Shown here piece after piece: positions 32,488 to 40,797 of a stretch of 42,763 nt of DNA. The notes beneath the pieces are model-generated. The model worked only from the letters and a program-made list of their open reading frames with translations, made no database searches and was not told where the DNA came from. The first letter of the stretch is position 1, and each line of letters starts with the position of its first letter. The stretch comes from a bacterium. GTDB taxonomy: Bacteria; Patescibacteriota; Patescibacteriia; Patescibacteriales; GWC2-42-12. The stretch lies in NCBI GenBank assembly GCA_030649205.1, contig JAUSGE010000038.1:1-42763 (forward strand), in the 5' to 3' direction. Both the position numbers and the translations under genes were made by a program.

Positions 32488-33569
32488 GAATTAATTATAT
32501 TAAATTTCACTTTCTTCCCTCTCGCCTTAGTCGCGTAGTATCCGGTTAGAATTAAGCCCAAATTAATTATTTCTTCCGCGCTTTTCTTCTCGTCCAATTT
32601 AAATTCGCTCATCTTCAATTCCACAGGAACATCTATTTCCCGCGTTTCATCCATAATTCGTAATTCATGACTCATGATTCTTAAAAGGCTTGTCGGCCCA
32701 TTTTCATCAGCCAACCTCATCAATACATCTCCGCTTTTGGCCAATTCTTCCAGCTTCTCATTATCTTTTTCATCTCTTCCCACTATCATCAATATGTTGC
32801 ACATTTTTTCCGCATTAGTCCGCATCAGTCCGCATAAATCCGCATTGGCTTTTAGCCAGTTAATCCGTCCCCATTTTAAAAGCTCAATATCATTGCCTTG
32901 ACATTCCGGCCAAAGTTCAAACATTTTTAATAATTTTTCGCTAAACCTCGGATCAGTTAACAGACAGCCACCGCCCGGACTGGCATATTCCTTAATATTA
33001 TATTTTTTTACCAGCTCCAGCTGGCGCGCCCGCGACCGTCCACTGATATCCAACAGCCTGCCGCGGTTCACCATACCAGTTTTTTCAGGTTCCGATTCAT
33101 CTAACAATTTGGCCGACAGCGGCCTGATTAATTTTCCGGCTAGACCTGATTCTTTTTCCACTATTTTCAAGGCTTCTTTATTTTGCGACATGGGCCGCTC
33201 GCCCAACACTTCGCCGGTCGCCACAAAGTCGTATGGACACTCGGTGTCCCCTTGGACACCGAGTGTCTTATTAATCATTATCTCTCCGGCTTTTTTTAGC
33301 ATCAGCGCGTGGCAGTCAATGCACGGATTGATGTTTTTGCCATAACCGTGTTTGGGATTTTTTACCATGGCCAGATGCTCTTCACTAAAATCTATTTCAA
33401 TCAATTCAATGCCTAATTGCCCAGCCACCTTCTTGCCTTTAGCCGTGCCGAAAAAACAGCTTTTAAACGACAAACCCGTAACTTCAATACCCTGCTCCAT
33501 TAAAACCCGCGCCGCCAGCATGGAATCCAGCCCGCCTGATAATAGTACTAATGCCTTAATCTTGGACAT
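32478..33569 (-). CDS. PP-loop ATPase, tRNA-2-thiouridine/4-thiouridine synthase-like
   Basis: 363 residues. ALVLLSGGLDSMLAARVL is the PP-loop that adenylates a substrate. GYGKNINPCIDCHALMLKKA has the paired Cys of sulfur-handling members, and FVATGEVLGERPMSQNK and YASPGGGCLLTDPRFS are family blocks. The architecture matches MnmA/ThiI-related proteins that thiolate tRNA. Between GEIMI and DFVATGEV there are about 15 residues (NKTLGVQGDTECPY region) where relatives, as I recall, have about five; this stretch is encoded by a palindromic repeat (33236-33267). LRIMSHELRIMDE near the end may be another repeat insertion. Confidence 0.83.
   Translation of the reverse strand: MSKIKALVLLSGGLDSMLAARVLMEQGIEVTGLSFKSCFFGTAKGKKVAGQLGIELIEIDFSEEHLAMVKNPKHGYGKNINPCIDCHALMLKKAGEIMINKTLGVQGDTECPYDFVATGEVLGERPMSQNKEALKIVEKESGLAGKLIRPLSAKLLDESEPEKTGMVNRGRLLDISGRSRARQLELVKKYNIKEYASPGGGCLLTDPRFSEKLLKMFELWPECQGNDIELLKWGRINWLKANADLCGLMRTNAEKMCNILMIVGRDEKDNEKLEELAKSGDVLMRLADENGPTSLLRIMSHELRIMDETREIDVPVELKMSEFKLDEKKSAEEIINLGLILTGYYATKARGKKVKFNIINSPC
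33236..33267. repeat. Palindromic repeat copy 2, inside a coding gene
   Basis: 14-bp arms identical to those at 23765-23797, with loop CCTT. In the gene's frame it encodes KTLGVQGDTEC and keeps the reading frame open. Confidence 0.85.
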
Positions 33570-33572
33570 ATA

Positions 33573-34868
33573 TTAATAATAACCTTGCAAATCCACAAAA
33601 TCATTATTGGAAATTCCTAAACCTAAATTTCGCATGACGCTGAAAGCATCAGCCGGCCTTCCTAAAAAATATCTTTTTCCATTTATGACATACCAGGCCT
33701 CTCCTTTATTTTGAACTTGTAACAATATTTTGCCATTTTGTTTTTTTGTGAATTTGCTGTCATAGGCTAATTTACCCAAACCGTCAGGAGATTCGGAACC
33801 GGTTAAATTGCCTAAGCCGATGGGAATTTTTTGTAAATCAATATTAGTGATCCCAACGCTTTGTTCTCTCATTATCTTGAAAGCATCGTCCGGTCTGCCT
33901 AAATAAAAAATTTTATTCATTCGCGGATGAACATAATAAGCCGCTCCGTTATCTTCGGTTTTTATAACTATTCTCCCTTTAACTCTTTCATAAATATAGG
34001 TTTTCTTGTCCGTCATCGCGCCGTTATTGTAATACGTGTATTTGTCCTCGGCATAGTCTCCGCCGCTCTTTGCCCTGAAAGTAGCTATATCTTTAACATC
34101 CATTTTTTTACCGAGGTAATATGCGGTAACTTTATCTTTGGCGTAAATTTCGCTTAACGGCCTCAAACTATCACTCTGGCAATTGCTCATTGTATATGTT
34201 TTATCTGAATGATAATCATTATAATAACAATTATTTTCATCAACCGAATAATTTAAGGTCAATAATTTAAAACTGTTAGGATCCGCGCCTTTAATTTCTT
34301 GATCTTTAAAATAAACATTACTATTATCTTTGGCATAATAGCAAGACTGTAATACCTTAAAGCCTGCGTCAGCCACAGCTATCGGCCTATCGTCATAATA
34401 CCATTTGCCATCGCGATTTTTATAGCAGGTATATGGATCCTTATTTCTATCATACAAAGTTACAAAGCTGATCATTTTAGACGGGCCATAATATAAACCG
34501 CCGCTTGCGCCATAATTTCTGCCTTTTCTAACTTCTACGTAATAAGTAAAATCCGCGTCTAAATTATTTAGACTCGCCATACTGCCAAAAGTACTGCCAG
34601 TCGCTTCACCATTGATCACGCCATCTGTTTGCCAAGCCGATTCCGATAACTTACTTTCCACTTTGGAATAACGGTATTCGCCATTTCCCGGAAAACTAGT
34701 AGATTGCCAGTATATTTTAGCTGAATTTGAGGTTATCTCGGATACTTCTGTTTTTGCGATAATCATTTCGTCGGCCGGAGTTAATATGTCTTGAGCGACT
34801 GCGTAATCGCTGACGCTAAACTGTGCCGCAATTAACACAGATAAAACGAGAAAGATTTTTTTGCTCAT
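33573..34868 (-). CDS. Secreted DKNYY-repeat surface protein
   Basis: 431 residues. Signal peptide about 1-25 (KKIFLVLSVLIAAQFSVS, then VAQ). Residues about 35-138 look like a fibronectin type III domain (SEITSNSAKIYWQS...YYVEVRKG). DKNYY-type repeats follow (YAKDNSNVYFKDQEI, DENNCYYND, YAKDKVTAYYLGKKM, AEDKYTYYNNG). The C-terminus has two copies of a module ending in YLGRPDDAFKIMREQSVGIT and FLGRPADAFSVMRNLGLGIS. Such modules are frequent in Patescibacteria surface proteins; a role in the cell surface or attachment is inferred. Confidence 0.8.
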   Translation of the reverse strand: MSKKIFLVLSVLIAAQFSVSDYAVAQDILTPADEMIIAKTEVSEITSNSAKIYWQSTSFPGNGEYRYSKVESKLSESAWQTDGVINGEATGSTFGSMASLNNLDADFTYYVEVRKGRNYGASGGLYYGPSKMISFVTLYDRNKDPYTCYKNRDGKWYYDDRPIAVADAGFKVLQSCYYAKDNSNVYFKDQEIKGADPNSFKLLTLNYSVDENNCYYNDYHSDKTYTMSNCQSDSLRPLSEIYAKDKVTAYYLGKKMDVKDIATFRAKSGGDYAEDKYTYYNNGAMTDKKTYIYERVKGRIVIKTEDNGAAYYVHPRMNKIFYLGRPDDAFKIMREQSVGITNIDLQKIPIGLGNLTGSESPDGLGKLAYDSKFTKKQNGKILLQVQNKGEAWYVINGKRYFLGRPADAFSVMRNLGLGISNNDFVDLQGYY

Positions 34869-34889
34869 ACTATAAAAATTATTGTTTAA

Positions 34890-35150
34890 TCATTTTAATC
34901 CAATCACCTGCCACCCATACTTTTCCACCTCTTCCTCCGGAAAAATATTGCATTCTTTAGTTTTTATAACATAGCCGACTTCTTTTTCAATCTGCCTGCC
35001 CGTATAATCTTGAGTCTGCTTGTCCCATTCGCGCAACACCAAAGTATCGCCCGAACTACACTCCCAATCCGCCAATCTCAACTCAAAATTCTTCTCGCCG
35101 GAGATTATTTTTTCAAAATATTCCGGCTAAACTTTTTTCTCAATTTTCAT
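34890..35150 (-). pseudogene. DUF3850 (ASCH/PUA-like) protein with UAG at codon 8
   Basis: From ATG 35150 the frame reads MKIEKKV, then TAG (35129-35127), then PEYFEKIISGEKNFELRLAD and on to stop 34890. Relatives, as I recall, have KVWPEYFEKI at this point, so TAG replaces a TGG Trp codon by one base. The remainder is intact, including GDTLVLREWDKQT and YGWQVIGLK. Translation could restart only from a weak internal codon (35081 start), losing the first strand. The domain is a small putative RNA-binding fold. Confidence 0.75.
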
Positions 35151-35160
35151 ATCTTTCTTT

Positions 35161-35190
35161 CGTCATCCCTGCGAAAGCAGGGATCCAGAA
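35161..35190. repeat. Palindromic intergenic repeat
   Basis: CGTCATCCCTGCGAAAGCAG followed by GGATCCAGAA; same family as the copies at 3313, 15140, 26249, 26621, 35621 and 38830. Confidence 0.75.
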
Positions 35191-35196
35191 ATTTTA

Positions 35197-35616
35197 TCAA
35201 ATCAATTTTCTCAGCTCTTCCGGATAAAATTTCTCTTTTAATACTGCCTTTTTATTTAACCAGTAAGCTTTCTGGGGATGCCGACTATCCAAAATTTTCA
35301 TTTCCTCTTTTTTATAAATATTTTTATCCTTAAATTCAGCTTTATAAACCAAAATAATTTCGTGCATACCCTTGCCTTCATAATTAAAGAGGTTTTCTAT
35401 CAAGCCTAAATATTTAACATTTTTAATTTCCGCCTTTATTTCTTCCTTAACTTCTCTTTTTAAAGCCTCTTTTCCAGTTTCGCCGAATTCTATGCCTCCG
35501 CCGATTAATCTATAAAAATTTTCCTTTTTATGATAGTCATATCCGGCGATCACTAAAATTTTATTATTTTTCATGGCTACCAGCAAAGCAACTGGCCTTA
35601 TTTTGTTTTCTCTCAT
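35197..35616 (-). CDS. Nudix hydrolase
   Basis: 139 residues. The Nudix box GGGIEFGETGKEALKREVKE followed by EI is complete. The N-terminus RPVALLVAMKNNKILVIAGYD is the first strand pair. Size and sequence resemble MutT-like housekeeping or ADP-ribose-type hydrolases; substrate unknown. It lies between two palindromic repeats and is the fourth Nudix domain in the window. Confidence 0.88.
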   Translation of the reverse strand: MRENKIRPVALLVAMKNNKILVIAGYDYHKKENFYRLIGGGIEFGETGKEALKREVKEEIKAEIKNVKYLGLIENLFNYEGKGMHEIILVYKAEFKDKNIYKKEEMKILDSRHPQKAYWLNKKAVLKEKFYPEELRKLI

Positions 35617-35620
35617 AACT

Positions 35621-35670
35621 TCTGGATTCCCCCGCTCAGGCGCTGGCGCGCTGAGCGGGCGGGAATGACG
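35621..35670. repeat. Palindromic intergenic repeat, inverted and longer
   Basis: TCTGGATTCCCCCGCTCAGG, then a CGCTGGCGCG centre, then CTGAGCGGGCGGGAATGACG. Same family, with an enlarged stem, immediately downstream of ileS. Confidence 0.75.
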
Positions 35671-35673
35671 ATA

Positions 35674-38600
35674 TTAAATCTTTTTTATTCCCAACTTCAC
35701 CGCTTCCCCGTTCACCTTTACTTCTTCTCCCTCAATTTTGCTTTCCACAATCTCCTCGCTCAAAGTATCTTTTTTCAACTCCTCGGCCATTTGTTCAAAA
35801 ACTTTCTTCACTAATTCCGAGTCGCTCTGCCAGGATAAAATAATTTTATCTTTAATGGTCAGACCAGCCTGTTTGCGCCTGGCATTAACCATACGCACAA
35901 TCTCCCGCTTCAGCCCTTCCAGCTTCAGTTCCTCGGTTATAACAGTATCTAATTCAACCTTCAACTCTCCTTTACCCTTTTCCGCAACAACTTCTTTCAC
36001 ATTCAATTCGTCTTTAATTAATTTTAAATATTCTCCCTTAATTGAAAATTGAAAATTGAAAATTGAAAATTTTTGCAATGTTTGTCTGACCTTTATTCCC
36101 GCCTCATCTCGCTTGGCCAGCCCCAGCTCCACAATCTTCCTGACCGTTTCCATCTCTCTCAACACCTGGACATCTTCCGCTTCCAGTGGATCATCGTATT
36201 CCACCCAGGCCGTTAAATGAACGGATTTATTTTCATCTTTAAAATCATAACCCGTAACTTTCTGCCAAATTGTTTCAGCCATAAACGGCATGACTGGAGC
36301 AATAATTTTGGCTAATTCCGATAAAATATATTTGGTGACACCCAAAGCCGCCTGTGCTGAGCCTGCCGAAGCATCTTTAAATCTCTCCCTTGACCTTCTA
36401 ATATACCAAGTGGAAAAATCATTAATAAATTCGCTGATCGGCCGTGTGGCTTTGGGCAGGTTATAATTTTTCATGTTTTCTGTTACCTCTTTAGCCAAAA
36501 CGTTCATTTTCGCGATAATCCACTTATCTAGAACATTTTCACAGTTTGGCAAGGAGCATTCTCCGCTTCTCACTTCTAACTTCTCGCTTCTATCTTCTCC
36601 TGCGTACATTTCATAAAACTTATAAACATTCCACAGAATCATGATATTTTTACGAAAAACATCGCGCAGATCCCGTTCATTAAAAAATAAATTTTCCGCG
36701 GCCATCAGCGACGAACTCATTAAATAAAAGCGCAACGCGTCCGCGCCGTACTCGTTAATCACTTTCCACGGGTCGGAATAATTCTTTTTTGACTTGCTCA
36801 TTTTCTCGCCTTTTTCATTTAAAATTACGCCGGTGGCAATGACATTTTCAAAACTATGGGAGTTAAACAAGGCCGCGCTCATGACATGCATGACGTAAAA
36901 CCAGGCGCGCGTTTGGGAAATATATTCGCTGATAAATTGCGCCGGAAAATTATTTTCAAATTTTTCTTTGTTGGCAAACGGATAATGCATCTGGGCGAAC
37001 GGCATGGAACCTGATTCCACCCAGCAGTCCAGCACCTCGCTGATCCGTTTCATCTCCCCGCCGCATTTGGCGCACGGCCAGCTTAATCCGCCGACTTTAT
37101 GAATATGAATATCCGTAATATTTTTTGTTCCGCTCTTGTCCTCCAGCTCTTTAACCGAGCCGATAATTTCCTGTTCGCCGCAGTTTTCACAGCGCCAGAC
37201 CGGAATCGGCGTGCCGAAATAGCGGTTGCGCGAAATATTCCAGTCCGGCGCCTGCTCTATGCCTAAAGCAAACCGGCCGCGTTTTAAATGTTCGGGAAAC
37301 CAGTTGATCCGCTCGTTTAATTCCAGCATTCTTTTTTTGAGTTTAGAGACCGCGATGAACCAGGCCGGAATGGCGTTATAATATAACTGCGTCTCACAGC
37401 GGTGGCAATGCGGATAGGAGTGGGAGGTCTGCTCGGTAGCGAAAACCAAGCCGCGCTTATCTAAATCTTCAAGTATCATTTTATCCGCCTTTTTAAAATA
37501 AATACCCTTGAATTGCGGTACCGCTTCATTAAAATGGCCTTTTTCGTCCAGCATCGGCACGGCCGGCAAATCATATTTCAGGCCCAGACTGTAATCATCC
37601 TCGCCGTAAATCACGGCCGTATGCACTACGCCGGTGCCGTCTTCGGTAGTGACAAAATCAGCCGGAAAAATTTTATAAACAGATTTGCCGCTATTTTTTA
37701 AAGCTGAAATATCAAACAGCGGCTCATATTCCAATCCCACTAAATCCTTGCCTTGAATTTCTTTGATTATTTTATATTCCTCTTTTATAATCTCCAGCCT
37801 GTCCTTAGCCACAATATATTTTTCATCACTCCCCTTAATACTTAACACTTGATACTTAATACTTTCCCCCACGGCCAGCGCCACATTGCCCGGCAGAGTC
37901 CACGGCGTCGTCGTCCACGCTAAAATATAAACGTCTTCACCCCCCTTCCAAAGGGGGGTTAGGGGGGGGTTATCAATTACCTTAAACTTAACATACACGC
38001 TCTTCTCCGTTATCTCTTTATAACTATTGTCCATGGCCACTTCAAAATTGGAAATCGGGGTTTCGCATCTGGGACAGTACAGCTGAACTTTTCGGCCCTG
38101 GTAAATCAAATCTTTCTCCCATAAATTTTTAAAGCCCCACCAGACCGATTCCATGTATTCCACATCCATGGTCTTGTAAGAATTTTTAAATTCCACCCAG
38201 CGGCCGATGCGCCGAATCATCACTTCCCAAATGTCCGCGTATTCCAAAACCCGCGAACGGCAGGTTTCGCAAAATTGCGCTACGCCGATTTTTTCAATTT
38301 CTTTTTTGCCGCTGATTTTTAAATCCCGCTCAATAATATTTTCAATGGGCAGGCCATGGCAGTCCCAGCCCCAGCGCCGCTCCACGCGCCAGCCTTGCAT
38401 GGTCCAAAATCTGGGCATGACGTCTTTGGCAATGCTGGACAGCAGGTGGCCATAATGCGGTTCGCCCGTGCCGAACGGCGGCCCGTCATAAAAAACATAA
38501 TTCCTCCCCTCTTGAGAGGGGTTAGGGGTGTGTCCCCTCTTGAGAGGGGTTAGGGGTGTGTTTTCCACGGACTTTTTAAAAATTTCCGCCTGGTCCCAAA

Positions 38601-38703
38601 AATTCAAAACTTCCTCCTCCATGGAGTCGAACGGGTTCCCCTCTTGAGAGGGGATTAGGGGGTGTGTTTGAGTGTGTGTATTTTGTTTATTTTCTTTCTG
38701 CAT
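35674..38703 (-). CDS. ileS: Isoleucyl-tRNA synthetase with repeat-encoded insertions
   Basis: 1009 residues. GTGEPHYGHLL is the HIGH site (about 78-88), KGEKMSKSKKNY the KMSKS loop; YCPRCETPIS and HRCETQL are zinc/editing-domain landmarks, and DPLEAEDVQVLREMETVRKI begins the C-terminal region. Low-complexity stretches encoded by palindromic or tandem repeats interrupt it: THPLIPSQEGNP (about 13-24), TPLTPLKRGHTPNPSQEG (49-66), NPPLTPLWKGGED (about 244-256), YQVLSIKG (about 281-288) and FSIFNFQFSI (about 877-886). All keep the frame and lie at the N-terminus or in linkers. No ribosome site is evident before ATG 38703. Confidence 0.95.
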   Translation of the reverse strand: MQKENKQNTHTQTHPLIPSQEGNPFDSMEEEVLNFWDQAEIFKKSVENTPLTPLKRGHTPNPSQEGRNYVFYDGPPFGTGEPHYGHLLSSIAKDVMPRFWTMQGWRVERRWGWDCHGLPIENIIERDLKISGKKEIEKIGVAQFCETCRSRVLEYADIWEVMIRRIGRWVEFKNSYKTMDVEYMESVWWGFKNLWEKDLIYQGRKVQLYCPRCETPISNFEVAMDNSYKEITEKSVYVKFKVIDNPPLTPLWKGGEDVYILAWTTTPWTLPGNVALAVGESIKYQVLSIKGSDEKYIVAKDRLEIIKEEYKIIKEIQGKDLVGLEYEPLFDISALKNSGKSVYKIFPADFVTTEDGTGVVHTAVIYGEDDYSLGLKYDLPAVPMLDEKGHFNEAVPQFKGIYFKKADKMILEDLDKRGLVFATEQTSHSYPHCHRCETQLYYNAIPAWFIAVSKLKKRMLELNERINWFPEHLKRGRFALGIEQAPDWNISRNRYFGTPIPVWRCENCGEQEIIGSVKELEDKSGTKNITDIHIHKVGGLSWPCAKCGGEMKRISEVLDCWVESGSMPFAQMHYPFANKEKFENNFPAQFISEYISQTRAWFYVMHVMSAALFNSHSFENVIATGVILNEKGEKMSKSKKNYSDPWKVINEYGADALRFYLMSSSLMAAENLFFNERDLRDVFRKNIMILWNVYKFYEMYAGEDRSEKLEVRSGECSLPNCENVLDKWIIAKMNVLAKEVTENMKNYNLPKATRPISEFINDFSTWYIRRSRERFKDASAGSAQAALGVTKYILSELAKIIAPVMPFMAETIWQKVTGYDFKDENKSVHLTAWVEYDDPLEAEDVQVLREMETVRKIVELGLAKRDEAGIKVRQTLQKFSIFNFQFSIKGEYLKLIKDELNVKEVVAEKGKGELKVELDTVITEELKLEGLKREIVRMVNARRKQAGLTIKDKIILSWQSDSELVKKVFEQMAEELKKDTLSEEIVESKIEGEEVKVNGEAVKLGIKKI
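37940..37970. repeat. Palindromic repeat inside ileS
   Basis: ACCCCCCTTCCAAAGGGGGG followed by TTAGGGGGGG; encodes the NPPLTPLWKGGE stretch. Confidence 0.75.
38506..38561. repeat. Two tandem 28-bp repeats inside ileS
   Basis: Identical units 38506-38533 and 38534-38561, each CCCCTCTTGAGAGGGG plus TTAGGGGTGTGT. In the gene they encode the TPLTPLKRGHTPNPSQEG stretch (two frames of the same unit, since 28 is not a multiple of 3). Confidence 0.85.
38638..38667. repeat. Third copy of the ileS repeat
   Basis: CCCCTCTTGAGAGGGG plus ATTAGGGGGTGTGT; encodes THPLIPSQEG at the N-terminus. Confidence 0.8.
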
Positions 38704-38713
38704 ACAGTTCTTT

Positions 38714-38857
38714 GTTATTGCGAGAAGCCCGTACTCGGGCGACGAAGCAATCTCATTTTCTATAACTTTAACCTAAATTTAGCAAAATGTCAAAAAAACT
38801 TTTTTGTCATCGCGGCCTCCCTTCTTCTTGTCATTCCCGCGCAGGCGGGAATCCAGA
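38714..38857. repeat. Two intergenic palindromic repeats upstream of ileS
   Basis: 38714-38755 carries ATTGCGAGAAGCCCG...CGAAGCAATCTCA, a short version of the 24388-24535 element. 38830-38857 is a GTCATTCCCGCGCAGGCGGG copy. Nothing else is recognisable between ileS and the MNT gene. Confidence 0.7.
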
Positions 38858-38971
38858 AATTATTTTCACAAAAAACCGCCTCTCGCTAATCGTTTTTTGA
38901 CTAGATATTTTTATTCTGGTATATTAAAATCACTTAAAGGTACGCGATTTATCTTTACGAAGCACAAATTT

Positions 38972-39267
38972 ATGTCAAAAAAAATTCAACAATTACAAAA
39001 AAAATTATCCCAATATTAAAAAAAAACGATGTCATTAAGGCCTCGGTTTTTGGCTCATTCGCTCGCGGCGAAGAAACACCAGGAAGCGATATTGATATTT
39101 TGGTTGAATTGCGGAAAGACAAGAGTTTGCTGGACTTAATTCATCTAAAAAATGAGCTGGAAGATTTGTTGCGGCAAAAAGTTGATTTATTAACTTACGG
39201 CGGGATCAATCCCCGCCTAGAAAAATATATTTATAAAGATGAAGTTAAGATATATGGAGAAAGATAA
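38972..39267 (+). pseudogene. MNT-type nucleotidyltransferase, frameshifted in an A8 run
   Basis: ATG 38972 gives MSKKIQQLQKK; at eight A (38997-39004) the frame must slip by -1 to continue as IIPILKKNDVIKASVFGSFA and RGEETPGSDIDILVELRKDK, ending at 39267. FGSFARG...SDIDILV is the minimal-nucleotidyltransferase core (GS and DxD). This is the antitoxin (an AMP-transferring enzyme) of HEPN/MNT toxin-antitoxin pairs. Without slippage it would end at 39019. It overlaps the HEPN remnant by 14 nt. Confidence 0.8.
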
Positions 39268-39427
39268 CATTGCCAGCATTCATATTCCTTGGCGCGATAT
39301 CGCTGATTTTAGAAACGTTTTGATCCATGAATATTTTGGCGTTGACAAAGAAAAAGTTTGGGCCGTGGTTAAAAATGATCTGCCTGGCTTAAAAAAAGAG
39401 ATAAAAAATCTGGTAAACTTATTTTAA
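39254..39427 (+). pseudogene. HEPN (DUF86-like) toxin, N-terminally truncated
   Basis: 57 residues from ATG 39254 (another start at 39239). HIPWRDIADFRNVLIHEYFG followed by VDKEKVWAVV is the C-terminal half of DUF86-type HEPN ribonucleases, including RNVLIH (Rx4-6H catalytic motif). The N-terminal two helices, about 45-50 residues, are missing, so the dimeric toxin fold cannot form normally. Together with the frameshifted MNT gene this is a decayed toxin-antitoxin locus. Confidence 0.75.
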
Positions 39428-39489
39428 AAAAAATACCCCGCCAACCGCGGCAAAGCTCTACTGCTAATTTCTACCCAAGTAGAAAAAAG

Positions 39490-39517
39490 TTGACACCTTT
39501 TTTGACTATGGTATAAT
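39490..39517 (+). promoter_or_regulatory. Promoter of the AAA/DUF4143 ATPase
   Basis: TTGACA (39490-39495), 16 bp, TATAAT (39512-39517). A hairpin TTTCTAC-CCAA-GTAGAAA lies just upstream. Confidence 0.75.
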
Positions 39518-39546
39518 TTAGTTAATAATAAAATTAATAGAAAATT

Positions 39547-40719
39547 ATGTTGACCAGATACCTGCATTCATACGTCGCCAAAGACTTGCTGAAAAAAATG
39601 GTCTTTATCGGCGGCCCCAGGCAGGTCGGCAAGACTACTTTGTCAAAGATAATCGGCAATAAGGAATATAAAAAATTCCTTTATCTTAATTGGGATAACC
39701 GCGAGGATAGAAAAAAAATTATCAACGGCGAATTTAAGTCTGACGCCAGACTGATTATTTTTGACGAATTGCACAAATACCGCTCATGGAAAAACTATAT
39801 TAAAGGCGAATTTGATAAGTATGGAGAAAAATATCATTATCTGATAACCGGCAGCGCGCGTTTAGACATCTACCGGCGGGGCGGGGATTCTCTTTTAGGC
39901 CGGTATCATTATTACCGGCTACACCCCTTTTCTTTACGGGAAATTCTGGGTGTTTCCCCTAATTTGCGCATTGGCCAAGAATTGGATTTTTTAAATGACA
40001 AAAAGAACAAAAGTATTTTTAATGATTTGTCGGCCTTCGGCGGTTTTCCCGAGCCATTTCTTGAAAAGGACGCTGTTGTTTTGCGCCGTTTTCATAATGA
40101 AAGAATTGACCGTCTGATCAAAGAAGACATCCGCGATATTGAGCCGATAAAAGACTTGTCGGCCTTGCAGGTTTTGGCCGAAATTTTGCCGTCTAAAGTG
40201 GGTTCGCTGTTATCTTTGAACGCTTTGCGCGAAGACTTGGGGGTGGCCCATAAGACAATAACGCAATGGGTGCTGATACTGGAAAGGTTCTATTATCATT
40301 TTAGAATTTACCCCCTGACCTCAACTGTTTTTAAATCTTTGCGCAAGGAGCCCAAGCTCTACCTTTGGGATTGGTCTCAACTGGACAATCCGGCGGCCAG
40401 GCTGGAAAATATCGTGGCCAGCCATCTGCTTAAAACCGCTCATTTTTTACATGATGTGTTTGGCTACAAGGCCGAGCTGTTTTTTTTGCGCGATCGCGAG
40501 GGCCGGGAAGTTGATTTTTTGCTGGCGATTGATAAAAAACCCTGGCTGGCGGCGGAGGTAAAGTCGGGCGAAGAATCAGGTTTAAAAAATTTGATATATT
40601 TCGGGAATAAACTGAAGATTCCCCAGCTCTACCAGGTAGTCGGCGCGGACAATGTTGATTACAGAAAAGATAAGGTAAGAATTATCAGCGTTGATAAATT
40701 TTTAAGCGGCCTGGTTTAA
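39547..40719 (+). CDS. AAA ATPase with C-terminal DUF4143 domain
   Basis: 390 residues. Walker A GGPRQVGKTT (about 23-32) and Walker B ARLIIFDELHK (AAA_14), with sensor YHYLITGSARLD. The C-terminal DUF4143 half contains EVDFLLAIDKKPWLAAEVK, a PD-(D/E)xK-like site with Asp and ExK. PTITQ-like helices (ALREDLGVAHKTITQWVLIL) between suggest a winged helix. The family is widespread and often mobile or horizontally spread, and its function is unknown. It is a monocistronic gene with its own promoter. Confidence 0.9.
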   Translation: MLTRYLHSYVAKDLLKKMVFIGGPRQVGKTTLSKIIGNKEYKKFLYLNWDNREDRKKIINGEFKSDARLIIFDELHKYRSWKNYIKGEFDKYGEKYHYLITGSARLDIYRRGGDSLLGRYHYYRLHPFSLREILGVSPNLRIGQELDFLNDKKNKSIFNDLSAFGGFPEPFLEKDAVVLRRFHNERIDRLIKEDIRDIEPIKDLSALQVLAEILPSKVGSLLSLNALREDLGVAHKTITQWVLILERFYYHFRIYPLTSTVFKSLRKEPKLYLWDWSQLDNPAARLENIVASHLLKTAHFLHDVFGYKAELFFLRDREGREVDFLLAIDKKPWLAAEVKSGEESGLKNLIYFGNKLKIPQLYQVVGADNVDYRKDKVRIISVDKFLSGLV

Positions 40720-40721
40720 GT

Positions 40722-40787
40722 AAAAAAAAATACCCCACCAGCCGCGGCAAATCATTAGTTGATTTGCGCGCGGTGGCGGGGGTTAGG
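40722..40787 (-). terminator. Terminator of the secreted protein gene
   Basis: A long stem: CCCCACCAGCCGCG with GCGCGGTGGCGGGG (imperfect), topped by GCAAATCA/TGATTTGC (40747-40754, 40760-40767), followed on minus by nine T (40730-40722). A half copy of the same sequence (ACCCCGCCAACCGCGGCAAA) lies at about 39435-39454 without its partner arm. Confidence 0.8.
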
Positions 40788-40797
40788 TTGAGGTGTT

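Noticed and set aside
38506-38561. Tandem 28-bp repeats suggesting a CRISPR array
   Set aside because: The units are directly adjacent with no spacers, lie inside ileS, and there are no cas genes.
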